NCBI RefSeq assembly: GCF_037893015.1
Contig: NC_133658.1
Span: forward strand, 171,651,711-171,715,710
From: Macrotis lagotis
Lineage: Eukaryota > Chordata > Mammalia > Peramelemorphia > Peramelidae
Direction of reading: 5' to 3'
DNA length: 64,000 nt
Positions 23,928 to 34,624 of this stretch are shown in pieces. The translations under genes were made by a program, and so were the position numbers. The notes under the pieces are model-generated. The model was not told where the DNA came from and ran no database searches. It saw nothing but the letters and a program-made list of their open reading frames with translations. Numbering within the stretch: position 1 is the stretch's first letter; the number at the start of each line of letters is the position of its first letter.

Positions 23928-24163
23928 AATTGCTTACATCCATAAGAAGCTTTAAAGATTTGCAAAACATTTTACAAATATTGCTAATTTGATCCTCATA
24001 ACCACCTATGAGGTAGATGCTATTATTGTGCCCATTTTATAGAGGAGAAATCTGAGGAAGACAGTTTAATCTCACTTAGGATCAGATGGCTAACAAAGGT
24101 TTGAATCTGGTTTTTAATTTAGGTCTTTTTGATTCAACATCCAGTATTCTACTGAGTCTCCTA
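23928..24163 (-). repeat. MIR-like SINE interrupting the L2
   Basis: TGCAAAACATTTTACAAATA, TTTGATCCTCATAACCACC and ATTATTGTGCCCATTTTATAG are the reversed MIR 3' half. A degraded head follows. Confidence 0.65.
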
Positions 24164-24494
24164 CCATATTTCCCCCTAAATCAGACTGGTCTTATATTAA
24201 TTTTTGCTCCAAAAGACACGAGAGCTTATTTTCAAGGGATGTCTTTTTTTTCAGTGTACAACAATCTACATTTATTCATTGATCCATATACAGAAATCTA
24301 TTTTAAGTATTAATAAAAAATTATCTATAATTATATAGTAATATATTATTATTTTATAATTCATGTGTTACAAGAAACATACTAAATGTGTCTGTCTGAT
24401 GATCTTAACTGGGGTTTATTTTGGGGGTAGGGCTTATATTATGAGCATCCTGAAAAAAAAATCATGCTAGGGCTTATTTTGAGGAAAATACCAT
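24164..24494. mobile_element. Non-autonomous DNA transposon with terminal inverted repeats
   Basis: The left end CCATATTTCCCCCTAAAT mirrors the right end (reverse complement CCATGGTATTTTCCTCAAAAT). Inside, AGGGCTTATATTA and AGGGCTTATTTTGAGG repeat a motif also seen near the left end. The ends and short internal repeats argue for a cut-and-paste element. The family is not named with confidence. Confidence 0.5.
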
Positions 24495-24845
24495 GGCTGC
24501 CTATAAAATAGAGCTTAACATTTAAGACCTTTCATGAGGTGGTACCAGCCTATCTTTCCAGATTTATTTTACCTTACTTTTTGTTGTTACATAGACTCAG
24601 TCAGATATAGCCTTTGTCTTTCTCTAGAAGATTCTTTCTTTCTTCACCGATGCTTCTTCAAATCATTGGCTTACTTTAAGATTCAACTCCAGTTCTTCCA
24701 AGATTTTTCTGATGTTAGTTATAAGTTCATTTTCTCTAAAATTATCTTACATTTATTGATCTATTTATCTGGTAGCCTCCCAGAAGAATGTAAATTTCTT
24801 GAAGAGTTAATAAGTATTTGTTAAATTAAATCGAGTTGTTGAATG
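24485..24845 (+). mobile_element. L2 3' part, right piece
   Basis: GGCTGCCTATAAAATAGAGCTT through GTAGCCTCCCAGAAGAATGTAAATTTCTTGA continues the L2 begun at 23690. MIR and a DNA transposon landed between the two pieces. Confidence 0.7.
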
Positions 24846-26454
24846 AAGCAGAATTTTGGGGAAATCAGTTTGTTAATGCTGGATAGGAAAGATTGGAGAC
24901 GAAGAGCTTTTTTAATATAGAGACTCAACTAAGAAGCTTGAAACAATCCAAGGGTGAGAGTATGAGAAACTGGATTGGTCCAACAATTCTCAGATTTTTT
25001 TTTTTTTTGCTCTTAGGATCCTTTTATGATTAAAAAAAAAACCTGAAAAACTAATCATTTATTTTTAACTTTCATTTCTTTTTAAATTTGGAGTTTCAGA
25101 TTTTCTCCCTTCCTCCCACTTTTCCCCCACCCACTGAGAAGGCAAACAATATGATATCAATTATATGTGTGGAATCATGCAAAAGTTTTTCCATATTAGA
25201 CATATTGCAAAAAAATAAACAACCCCGAGAAAATTATACCTCAATTTGAACTCAGAGTTCAGCAGTTCTTTCTCTGGAGGTAGATTTCACCATGAATTCT
25301 TTGGAACTTATATAAATTAACTCAATTCCCTATATATTTGAGGAGTGAGGCCTTTATAAGATAAACTTGCAAAATTTTTGGTATTACTTCATTGTCTGTG
25401 GTACCTTTCAACAAAATAGTTTCACTGATTGTCTCTTTTAGTTAGGTCCTTTTTTTGTTTTTGCTTTATCATGATTGCTATGGCCTTTTTTTCCTTCAGT
25501 TGAAGCATAATGGATTCTTTTCCAGACCTTTACTTCAACTATGTATGTGTCTTTATATTTCAAATATAAAACAATATATTGTTGGATTCTGGTTTCTAAT
25601 CCATTCAGCTGTCTACTTCCATCTTATGGGTGAATTCATCCCATTCATATTCAGTTATGATTACTATGTATTTCCCTTTATACTATTTTCTTGTGTTTAT
25701 CTTTCTTACTTTTTACCCTGTCCCTCCTCAAACATCTGTTTTGCTTCTTTTGCCTTCCTTAATCCACCTTCCATTTATCATCTTGTCACTCTTAAGCCCT
25801 TTCCATCCTGGACAAGATAAATTTCTATACCCAACTGTGTATAAATATTCCTCCCTCTCTCAAATGATTCTGATGAGAGTGAATTCAAGCTTTGCACGTT
25901 CTCATTCCCCCATTTTTCCCCTCTGGTATAAAAGTTCTTCCTTGCAAATTTCTTTTATGTGAGGAAAATTTCTCCATTATACTTCTCCCTTCCCCCCTCC
26001 TCCCAGTGCATCACTCTTTCTCACTCCTTCATTTTCTTTTTTGAGATCATCTCAACATAATAAACTTATATTTGTGCCATCTATCTGTACAGTCTCCTTC
26101 TAACTGTCCAAATACTGATAGTCTTTTTGGAGGTATGTGTATCATTTCCTCTATAGGAATGTAAACATTTTAACTTTATTAAATTTCTTATGAGTACTCT
26201 TTCATGTTTACCTTTTTATGCTTCTCTTGAGTCTTGAGTTGGAATCTCACTTTTTCTTTTCAGCTCTGATTTCTCATTAGAATGCCTCAAAATCCTCTAT
26301 GTCATTAAATACCCATTTTCCCTCCCCACCCCTACCCCCACCCCTGCCCACAAGGGATCATATTCAGTTTTGCCAGATAGTTTATTCTTGGATGTAATCC
26401 TAGCTCGTTTGATTTCAGGAATATCATATTACAAGTCCTCCATTCCTTTAATAT

Positions 26455-27846
26455 GTTGTTGTTATTCAGTCATTCAGTCATGTCCAACTCTTCATGACCC
26501 CTTGGACTATGGCATACCAGGGCCTTCTATCTTCCACTGTCTCTTGGGATCTGCCCAAACTGATGTTCATTGCTTCCATGACAATCCTCTGCCATCACCT
26601 TTTCCTTTTGCCTTCAATCTTTCCCAATATCAGGGTCTTTCCTAATGAGTCTTTTCTTCACATTATATGGCCATAGTATTTAAGCTTCAGTTTCAGTATT
26701 TGACCTTCCAGGGAACAGCCTGAATTTTTTTAAGTATTAACTGTTTTGACTTCCTTGCTATAAAAGTCTCCAACACAACATTTTGAAAGTATCAATTCTG
26801 TGGTGCTCCTTATAGTCCAATTCTCAGTCATACTTTGCTACTAGAAAAACTATAGCTTTGATTATATTGACCAGATCTGCCAGTTTTCCTTCCAAGGAAC
26901 AAGAGTTTTTTAATTTCATGGCCTCAGTCACTACTGCAGTGAACTTTGAGCCCAAGAAATATAAAATCTGACACTGCTTCCATTTCTTCTCTATTTGCCA
27001 GGAAGTGATGGGACCAGTTGTTAATATCTTTGTTACTGTTATTATTTTTAATTTTAAGCTTCAAGTCATCCTTTACCCTCTCCTTTTCCACCTTCATCAA
27101 GAGACTTGTTATTGACTTTCTGCCACCACGGTGGTATCATCTGCAAATCTGAGATTATTGATATTCTTTCTAGCCACCTTAAAATTCCAGTTTTTGATTC
27201 ATCTAGCATGGTATTTTGTATGACATACTCTGCATATAAGTTAAATAAATTAGGTAACGATATTCAGCTTTGTTATATTCCTTTTCTAATCTTAAATCAA
27301 TCAATTTTTTCATATTGATTCTAACTGCTGTTTTTGGGCCCACCAACAGTTTCCTTAGGGGACAAGTAAGATGTTCTGGTATTCCATCTCTTTGAGGATT
27401 TGACACATTTTGTTTGATCCACACAGTCAAAGGCTTCAGTAGTCTGAAGCGTAAGTAGATGTCTTCTATGGAACTCTTTTTCTCCATAATTCTTTGAATG
27501 CTAGAAATATGGCTTCTAGTTCCTTTGCCTCTGAAAACCAGACTGCTCTTCTGGTACTTTTCAATTTACATGTTGAAGCCTCGCTTGCAGACTTTTAAGT
27601 GTGGCCTTGCTGGTAGATGAAATAAACACAACTGTTCAGGAATCTGAACATTTTTTTGCCTTGCCCACCTTTAGGATTGGAATTTAATCTGATCTTTTTC
27701 AATCCAATTGAAACTGGGTATTTTCCAAGTTTCTATCTAGTGTATTGAGTACATTACTTTAACAGCATCATCTTTTAGGGTTTTAAATAGCTCTGCTGGA
27801 ATTCTATCACCTCCCCTAGCCTTACTGTCAGCAATGTTTCCTAAGG
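26455..27846 (-). mobile_element. RTE-BovB LINE, 5'-truncated, nested in the LINE-1
   Basis: It begins with the BovB 3' end (TTCAGTCATTCAGTCATGTCC), continues with TTAATTTCATGGCCTCAGTC and GGTGGTATCATCTGCAAATC, and has RT matter such as GIPEHLTCPLRKLLVG in the minus frame 27203-27487. Flanks CATTCCTTTAATAT (26441-26454) and CATTCCTTTAACAT (27847-27860) are a 14-bp target duplication with one mismatch, which fixes both ends. Confidence 0.9.
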
Positions 27847-28004
27847 CATTCCTTTAACATAGTAGTTGCTAAAAGATGTGTTCCTGACTGTGGCTCCATG
27901 ACATCTGAATTGTTTCTGTTTCTTTTTGGTTGCCTGAAATATTTTCTCCTTGACCCTGAAGCTCTGAAATTTGATTGTAGTATTTCTAAGTTATCACTTT
28001 GCAA

Positions 28005-28027
28005 TCTCTCTCTCTCTCTCTCTCTCT
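28005..28027. repeat. (CT)n microsatellite
   Basis: A short CT run directly beside the T-rich end of the SINE at 28028. Confidence 0.9.
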
Positions 28028-28176
28028 TTTTTAGATTTTTTCAAGGCAATGGGGTTAAGTGGCTTGCCCAAGGCCACATGGCTAGGTAATTATTAAGTAT
28101 CTGAGACCGGATTTGAACCCAGGTACTCCTGACTCCAAGGCCGGTGCTCTATTCACTGTGCCACCTAGCCACCCCT
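28028..28176 (-). repeat. CORE-type SINE in the LINE-1
   Basis: A full-length reverse copy from TTCAAGGCAATGGGG to CCACCTAGCCACCCC. CAATCTCT on each side may be the target duplication. Confidence 0.88.
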
Positions 28177-28847
28177 ACAATCTCTTTCAAAAGGTGATTG
28201 GTGGATTCATTCAATTTGTATTTTACCTTCTGTATTTTATAATTTCTTGAAATCTGGTTTCTAGGCTCTTCTTTTGATCATGCTGTTCAAGGTAGTACAA
28301 TAGTTCTTAAATTATTTCTCCTTGATTATTTTCCATGTCAGTTATTTTTCTGATAAGATAGTTCATCTTTTATCCTATTTTTCATTCTTTTGACTTTGTT
28401 ATATGATGATTTCTTGATATCTGGTGGAGTCAATAGTTTCCAGTTGTAATTTTAATTTTTATAAAATTATTTTCTTCAGTGAGTTTTTGTATCTCTTTTT
28501 CTATTTGGCTAGTTCTTTTTAAGTCCTTTAGTGAATTTTTATCCTACTTTTACCATTAGGTCAATTCTATTTTTTAAGGTATGATTTTCTTCAGCATTTT
28601 TTGTGCTTATCAATTTAATCTTTTTTCATAATTTTCTTGCATTACTCTTCTTTTCCCAATTTTTTTTCTGCCACTCTTGTTTTTTTCTAATCATTCTGTG
28701 ATCTTAGGTCCAATTGGCATTTTTCTTTGAGGCTTTGCTTATAGTTATTCCCACATTATCTTCTAAGTTTGTCTTGGTGTTTCATTCCACAATGGTAGTT
28801 TTTATGGTCAGGTTCTTTTTTTGTTGTTTGATCATTTCCCCAGTCTA

Positions 28848-28973
28848 TTAGGGTTAAATGATTTGCCCAGGGTCACACAGCTAAGTAAGAATTAAGTGTC
28901 TGAGGTTGCATTTGAATTCGGGTCCTCCTGACTCCATGGCTGATGCTCTATCCACTACAACACCTAGCTGAAC
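28848..28973 (-). repeat. Diverged CORE-type SINE in the LINE-1 5' part
   Basis: GGGTTAAATGATTTGCCCAG, CACACAGCTAAGTAAG and CTCTATCCACTACAACACC are family landmarks. It is a different, older subtype than the 28028 copy. Confidence 0.8.
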
Positions 28974-29597
28974 CTAAAGGAATTATTTTAAAGTTGTTTG
29001 GAGAGGAATATTGGGAGAGTTCAGTTAGGTCCTATCCTGTACTCTGCTATCTTGGCTTCCCACTTTCATACTCTTAAGAATTATTGGAGACTCCCCAGAG
29101 ATTTTATGTGGGTTAAAACTATTGATAGTTACTATATTAGACATTAAAATATTTTTATGAAAATAGTTTTGACCTTATAGACCACCTCTAAAAGTTTCAG
29201 GGTCAACGTGTGTAGTTAAAGGAAATAGATGTGAAAAATTTCATGGAAATAGAAATGACAAGATTTGACAATTATGTAGAGAAAGCAAGAATTAATAGTT
29301 GAGGATTATTTTGAGGTTGCAAACTAGAATACCTGGAAAGATGGTGGTGTACTTAATAGAGACCAGGAAATTTGGAAGAGACGCAGGGTTGGGGAGAAAA
29401 TGAACTTTCTTTTAAACAAGCTGAATTTGGGATGTCTCCAATTCATTGTCCAATAGGCAGTAGGTGATATAGTAGTATAGTGAAAAAAGTGATGAGAGTT
29501 GTATAGAAATGGGAATCACATGCAAAGAGTTGTGAATTAAATCCATAATGACCAATGAGATCAAAAAGCAAAAGAACAATAAAGTTCTAATAGTCTT

Positions 29598-29893
29598 ATA
29601 GACACCTGGGTGGTGGTGATGATGATGATGATGATGATGATGATCTCAAGAAAGACCATGATATCAGGAAGGAGTTGCCATGACAAGTGAATTGAGTGAG
29701 GGCTTATTTTGCTAAGTCACCAGACTCACTTTCTCCTCCAGAGTCATCTGGTTGCAGTGGCCAAATATGAATCAGGACAACAGGAGATGGTCCTGAATGT
29801 GAGGCAATTGGGGTTAAATAACTAGACCAAGGTCACAGGGCATCAAATATCTGAGGCCAGATTCTAACTCAGGTCCTCCTGACTCTGGGGTTG
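29598..29893 (-). repeat. Composite SINE with (GAT)n at its 3' tail
   Basis: A reverse copy of the 8189/23250 family (CAAGAAAGACCATGATATCAG, TAAGTCACCAGACTCACTTTC). The 3' end, at left, runs into about eleven GAT units at 29611-29644, suggesting the microsatellite grew from the SINE tail. Confidence 0.75.
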
Positions 29894-29894
29894 C

Positions 29895-30185
29895 CACAAG
29901 GAGAGAATGACAGATCTGCAGTCAAGAAGTCCTAAATTCAAATCCTACATCAGACATTCAGACATTTTTATTTTAATAGATATGTAAGAAACTAGGAAGT
30001 GGAAGGGAGGTGTGATAAAAGTGAAAATCAGGAAGGGAAGAGAATAAAGGGAACAAATCACCTATCCTTATTTGCCTTAGTTTCCTCATTTGTAAAATGA
30101 GTTGGAGAAGGAACCATTCCAGTATCTTTGCCAAGAAAATCTCAAATGGGTCATGAAGAGTTGGACACCACTCAACGACAGAAGA
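29895..30185 (+). repeat. SINE with RTE-BovB-like tail, interrupted
   Basis: The head is at 29895-29965 (AGTCCTAAATTCAAATCC). The tail is at 30065-30185 (GCCTTAGTTTCCTCATTTGT, then CATGAAGAGTTGGACACC), the complement of the BovB 3' end. About 100 bp of other sequence lies between. Confidence 0.6.
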
Positions 30186-30606
30186 GTTTCATGAGGTCTC
30201 AGGATTTTGATCATTTGGCTGTAAATAGTAAGTAATGAAATGATTTGTATGTTATTTGGAATTCACTTCTGTGATTGAGTTATATATCTTACTTATTTTT
30301 TCCATTTAAGCAGTTTACAAAATTTAAGCAGACAGCATGACTTGCTCATCTTCCTACAAATGGGTGACAGATCCAAGAATACTCACCTGGCTTCTAGTGG
30401 TGAATCTTTATTGCTCCTTTTTGGGTAGAAGGGGGAGGGATGAGACAAGAATGAGAAATGAAAATTAATGATCCATCCATAAGTACTAACAGGAATTTAT
30501 GCTAAGATTAAAAATAGCAATGTACTAGTTAACATTTTCAGCCCCACGACCTCTTCACTTCCCTGTGGTCAATTATATTTACACAACTTGTGTAAGAATT
30601 AGGCTG
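30186..30606. other. Unassigned sequence
   Basis: No gene or repeat recognised. Confidence 0.5.
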
Positions 30607-30763
30607 AAGGGGGTGGCTAGGTGGAGCAGTGGATAGAGCACCGGCCCTGGAGTCAGGAGGATCTGAGTTTAAATCCGGCCTCAGACACTTAGTAATGACC
30701 TAGCTGTGTGGCCTTGGGCCAACCACTGAACCCCATTGCCTTGAAAAAAATCTAAAAAAAGAA
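30607..30763 (+). repeat. CORE-type SINE
   Basis: A full-length copy (GGTGGCTAGGTGGAGCAGTG ... CCATTGCCTTGAAAAAAATC), the last interspersed repeat before the CpG island. Confidence 0.9.
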
Positions 30764-31261
30764 TGACACTGAAGGGCTGACCAATGAAAGAGTAGTGATT
30801 CTCAATGTATGAAAAAGAAATCGGGGGAAGATCAAGTAATATTCAAGAAAGAGGAAGGTAGAGAAGCTAGAGACAGTCACTTCAGGTTTCACGATCTTTG
30901 CACCAAAAACTTTTTTTTTCCCCCCGAGTGCTATGGATTGCTAGGTAGGCGGTGGCTACAGTTTAAGTATTTGGTAGTTAGGACCCAATTGATACCGTGA
31001 GATTAAAAATAGGCCTGACATTATTTTAGTCGATAGACTTAAAAGAGATCAAAAGTCTAAGATGGAAAAAAACCGAAATCAACGATATTTATTAAGTGCC
31101 AGAGACACTGGAGAATGTGGAGACATCCAAGCGGGCTTTTCTCTGGCTTGTGGCGCGGGCACCGGGGCCCTGGAGGGGGCAGAAGCCCCGCACGCTGCGC
31201 CCCTCTGCTCGGCTCCGGTCCTCGTCCTCGGCCCTGGCTGTGCTGGGGGGCTCCCGGGTCA

Positions 31262-31735
31262 GGATGCGGGGCGGCGGGGAGCCGGGGAGCCGGGGCGGCG
31301 GGGCCGGGGCCGCCTCTGGGGCCGGGGCGGCGGGGAGCCGGGGCCGCCTCTGGGGCCGGGGAGCCGGGGCGGCGGGGAGCCGGGGCCGCCTCTGGGGCCG
31401 GGGCGGCGGGGAGCCGGGGCCGCCTCTGGGGCCGGGGCGGCGGGGAGCCGGGGCCGCCTCTGGGGCCGGGGCGCGCGGGGCCGCCTCTGGGGCCGGGGCC
31501 GCCTCTGGAGCCGGGGAGCCGGGGCCGCCTCTGGGGCCGGGGAGCCGGGGCGGCGGGGAGCCGGGGCAGCGGGGAGCCGGGGCCGCCTCTGGGGCCGGGG
31601 CGGCGGGGAGCCGGGGAGCCGGGGCGGCGGGGCCGCCTCTGGGGCCGGGGCCGCCTCTGGAGCCGGGGAGCCGGGGCCGCCTCTGGGGCCGGGGCCGCCT
31701 CTGGGGCCGGGGAGCCGGGGCGGCGGGGCCGCCTC
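31262..31735. repeat. GC-rich minisatellite with regular G4 runs
   Basis: An irregular tandem array built from two modules: CCGCCTCTGGGGCCGGGG (18 bp, about thirteen CCTCTGG occurrences) and CGGCGGGGAGCCGGGG (16 bp). GGGG recurs every few bases on the plus strand, giving strong G-quadruplex potential. It lies about 450 bp upstream of the CCAAT cluster. Variable length between individuals is expected. Confidence 0.9.
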
Positions 31736-32060
31736 TCCCGGCCTCCCGGGCGGGGGCGCCGCGTTCCGGGGAAGTTTTCTGGTGGAAGGGACCGGCTCTC
31801 CGTCCTGGGCCCTCGCGGACCTCGGCTCGGCCGGGGGGAGGGGGGAGGCGCCGCCCCGGCTCGGCCCCCGGAGGGCGGCGGCTTCCCGGGGCCCGGGGCG
31901 AGCCGAGCGGGCCGGGCCCGGCCGAGCCGCCGGGGCTTCGGGCCCGGGGGGCAGCGGGCGGCGAGGCGCCCTCCCGGCCCCGCGGCCGCGCCTCCGAAGC
32001 CGGGCCCCAGCGCCCCGGCCCGCCCCGCCCCGCCTCTCCTCGCGGCTCTGCCCCGCGCCC

Positions 32061-32179
32061 ATTGGCCGCCGGGGAAGCCCGGTCCTCCGCCCAATGGCCG
32101 CGGCCCGCGGCCCGCTCGGCCCCGGCTGCCGGCTCTGTGAGTGGCCGGCGGCCGGCGGAGTGGCGGGCCGGCGGCCAAT
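32061..32179 (+). promoter_or_regulatory. RRBP1: CCAAT-box cluster
   Basis: CCAAT or its reverse lies at 32061 (ATTGG), 32091 and 32175, each next to GGCCGCGG/GGGCGCGG. CCAAT boxes of TATA-less promoters usually sit 60-100 bp upstream of transcription start, which would place initiation near 32240-32280. No TATA box is visible. Confidence 0.55.
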
Positions 32180-32249
32180 GGGCGCGGCCGGCCGGTGAGT
32201 GGCTGGGCCGGGCCGGGGGCGGGGCGGCGCGGGGGGCGTTCGGCGGCTC

Positions 32250-32464
32250 GGAGGCAGAAAGTGCCACGACTCACACTCCCTCGCACACGCACAGGCGCAG
32301 CACGCAGCCCGGGGCCGGAGCGGCGTGCGGGGCGGCGCGGGCGGCGCGGGCGGAGCGGGCCACTGCGGGCTCGCGCGGCCGGCGGAGCCGCTTCCCTTCC
32401 CCGGCCGGCGCCGGCTCCTCCTCGGCGGGGCCGCCGCCCCCGACTCCGGCTTCTCCGAGCGCAG
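32250..32464 (+). other. RRBP1: Predicted non-coding exon 1 of RRBP1
   Basis: After the CCAAT cluster comes a less repetitive stretch (GCAGAAAGTGCCACGACTC) that reaches a good donor, GCGCAG|GTAGGA, with the exon ending at 32464. This fits a leader exon because the coding exon at 55850 begins with a splice acceptor only 21 bases before the ATG, so the 5' leader must come from upstream. The 5' limit is estimated. Other GTGAGT donors at 32137 and 32195 would demand earlier starts. Confidence 0.5.
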
Positions 32465-33234
32465 GTAGGAAACTTCCCCGGCCCCGCGCCGCCGCCCCCC
32501 GCCCCCGGCCCGCCGCGCCGGCCTCTCCTCCGCGGGGCGCGAGGCCCCCCGCGCCCCGGCCCCGGAGTCGCGGAGAAAAGTTGTGGCGGCCCCGCCCGGC
32601 CCGGGCCGGCCGGGGGAGGAAGAGTTAAAGCTCGGGAGGCGCGAGGGTGACGCGCAGGCCCGGCGCCCCCCCCCCCCGCTGCTCCCCCCCCCCCCCCCGC
32701 TCGGCGGCGCGCCCCCTGGCGGCGGGGCCGCGGCGCCCCGAGGCGCCCCGCAGGGCCGGGCTCCGGCACAGCGCCCCCTCGGGGAGGCCCCGGGCCGCGG
32801 CCGCAGCCCGGGAGCCGCCGCCCGAGGGATGCCGCGGCCGGAAGCCCCCCGCGCCCCGAGGCTCGCGCCTCGAGCCCCGACCGGCACTCGCAGGAAGGGG
32901 CATCTCGAATCCGGCACCGGCCTGAACTTGGACACGTCACCACCCGGCCTCAGGGAGTGGCACTGGGCATTCCCAGCCACCCCCTCCAGACCCGAATGGA
33001 CGAATCCTATATGCCTGGACTTTTAAAGATGAGGACCAGGGAGATGAATTCCTGCCGCCTGATTACAACCCCAGGGATCTCACTCTTAAACCCCGACAAG
33101 TAGTTGGCACCTTGAACTTGATTTTGACAGGAGTGTCTGAAGAGGCATCTTTTCTGCAAAGAATATCGTACCCCACACGTAGACTAAACTTCCCAGTCAG
33201 AGGTAGAGCTGGCCCTGACTGGTGAGCATAAGCT

Positions 33235-33653
33235 GGAATTGAAAAGAGCTCCTATGACCTTGATTAAGTAATTAAAGCCTCAGTTTCCTCAGTTGTAAAG
33301 TGCAGATGATACGATCTATCCTGCCCTGCCTCATAATGTTGTTTTGCAGATCAGATGACAACCTAGGTGAAAGCTTTGAAAATTCATAAAATGCTATGTA
33401 ATAAAATATTATAACTTGGACAGGATCCAAGAAGACTTGTGCAGTTCCTAGGAAATGAAAATGAATGAATTCTCTCTTGGATCAAATCCAGTCACCTTCC
33501 TTTACAATTTTCCTTTTTATTCCTTTTCTTTGGAAGAGAGGGCAGTAGAAAAAGGGAGCTCCTGAGCTACCTGGCTTCCACCCCCAGGCTAGATGTGAGC
33601 ACATAGTCAAGCCAGAAGTCTGGAGAACTTTTTTGGTCTGGGGCCATCCTTCT

Positions 33654-33684
<31 letters not shown>

Positions 33685-33975
33685 TTTTTCTACCCTTTTC
33701 TTCAAGCTTTAAAATTTTGAGCCAGGCCTAGGCTTATATCCTAAATTCTAAGTCAGCAATCCTCAGTGGTGTAGTTTTCTGCCCACTAGTTGCAAACCAT
33801 AGCAAGGGACTCTAGAGATGAAGATTTAAGATCTTTAAAATCTACAAGAGGCATTGTTAGAGACCTGAGAGTTAGGAAGGCTTGTATTCGGGGTATTGTA
33901 CCCTTCTGTGGTAGCCCTGGACAAGTTACTTAACCTCTCAGGGCCCCAGGCAACTCTCTGAAACTATACTTGTGC
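33235..33975 (+). repeat. Two MIR-like SINEs and a (C)28 run
   Basis: 33235-33400 (GACCTTGATTAAGTAATTAAAGCCTCAG) and 33845-33975 (GACAAGTTACTTAACCTCTC) are forward MIR-like pieces. 33654-33681 is an uninterrupted run of 28 C. Confidence 0.6.
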
Positions 33976-34202
33976 CGTTCTGTATTAGCAGAAGAAACTC
34001 TCCCTCTGAGAGTTTCTTTTAAGGGAAGATTTGAAAATCTGGTCTAAACATACAACATACTGAAAGTACATTTGTGTCTCAGAACTTCCTGGCTTCCCTC
34101 CCCTCCCCTCTCTGACTAGGTTTGCTAAAGAAACTTTGGCACCAAGCCTACTCCAGGAAGGATGATACCAGGTTGTTCAGAAGAGAGGCTATGCGTGGCG
34201 CA

Positions 34203-34206
<4 letters not shown>

Positions 34207-34237
<31 letters not shown>
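34207..34237. repeat. (TG)n microsatellite
   Basis: A pure TG tract of about 31 bp. Confidence 0.95.
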
Positions 34238-34238
<1 letters not shown>

Positions 34239-34624
34239 GGCAAGGAGGGGAGTAGGGTCTGGGCAGTTTCCCAATAATTGGAAGGATTCTTTACAAGTCC
34301 TTTTATATGAGCCAGTTTCTTCTCTATAGTTGGGACTGATGATCTGAAATTCTTTAAACAAAGTTAGCAGTTGTACTGACAAGTATCATGCTAGGATTGT
34401 TTTAGAGCAAGAGGGGAATTGTTTTAAGTAAATCTTAAGCATTAAGTCACATTTGAGCAATTGCCTTTTTTGAAATGAGCCATGTGTGGACAGCCTGCTA
34501 TAATTATCAAGTTAAATGTAAATTACGTAGTTGGAATATTGGTTTATTCTACCTAATGAGATTTTCTTAAAAGATTTTTCAGAACCCTGAGTAATTCTTT
34601 TTAACTTTTATCTAAATCAGCAGG

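Larger units (their letters stand above)
25040..29066 (-). mobile_element. ORF1-only LINE-1 (HAL1-like), hosting further insertions
   Basis: Read in reverse: the 5' end is at 29066 (GGAAGCCAAGATAGCAGAG), ORF1 runs from about 28840 to 26360, and the 3' region ends at about 25040. The ORF1 C-terminus passes directly into the 3' region and no ORF2 is present. It contains an RTE-BovB copy and two SINEs, and shares its 3' region with the element at 1-1318. Confidence 0.65.
24983..29210 (+). mobile_element. hAT-Charlie-like element, split by a LINE-1 insertion
   Basis: 24983-25030 (CAATTCTCAG, GCTCTTAGGATCCTTTTATG) and 29070-29210 (ACTCTTAAGAATTATTGGAGAC, TTATGTGGGTTAAAACTATTG, ATAGACCACCTC) are successive parts of one hAT-type repeat. 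A second copy at 34625-34805 shows them joined. The 4-kb LINE between them therefore inserted into this element. Confidence 0.55.
31140..32920. promoter_or_regulatory. RRBP1: CpG island, probable RRBP1 promoter region
   Basis: About 1.8 kb of very GC-rich, CpG-dense sequence in a window that is otherwise AT-rich. It is the only CpG island seen and lies upstream of the RRBP1 start exon on the same strand. It carries CCAAT motifs, a minisatellite at its upstream side, C-runs near 32669-32698, and splice-donor matches. Long open frames on both strands here are caused by the lack of A/T-rich stop codons and are not genes. Assignment to RRBP1 is by position. Confidence 0.8.

Noticed and set aside
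27203-27487. Small host protein of 94 codons
   Set aside because: It is a fragment of BovB reverse transcriptase within a copy bounded by a target duplication.
31057-33026. Open frames of up to 628 codons on both strands of the CpG island
   Set aside because: The sequence is almost pure G/C with tandem repeats, so stop codons are rare in every frame. The products are Pro/Gly/Arg/Ala runs with no domain, and frames overlap on both strands.
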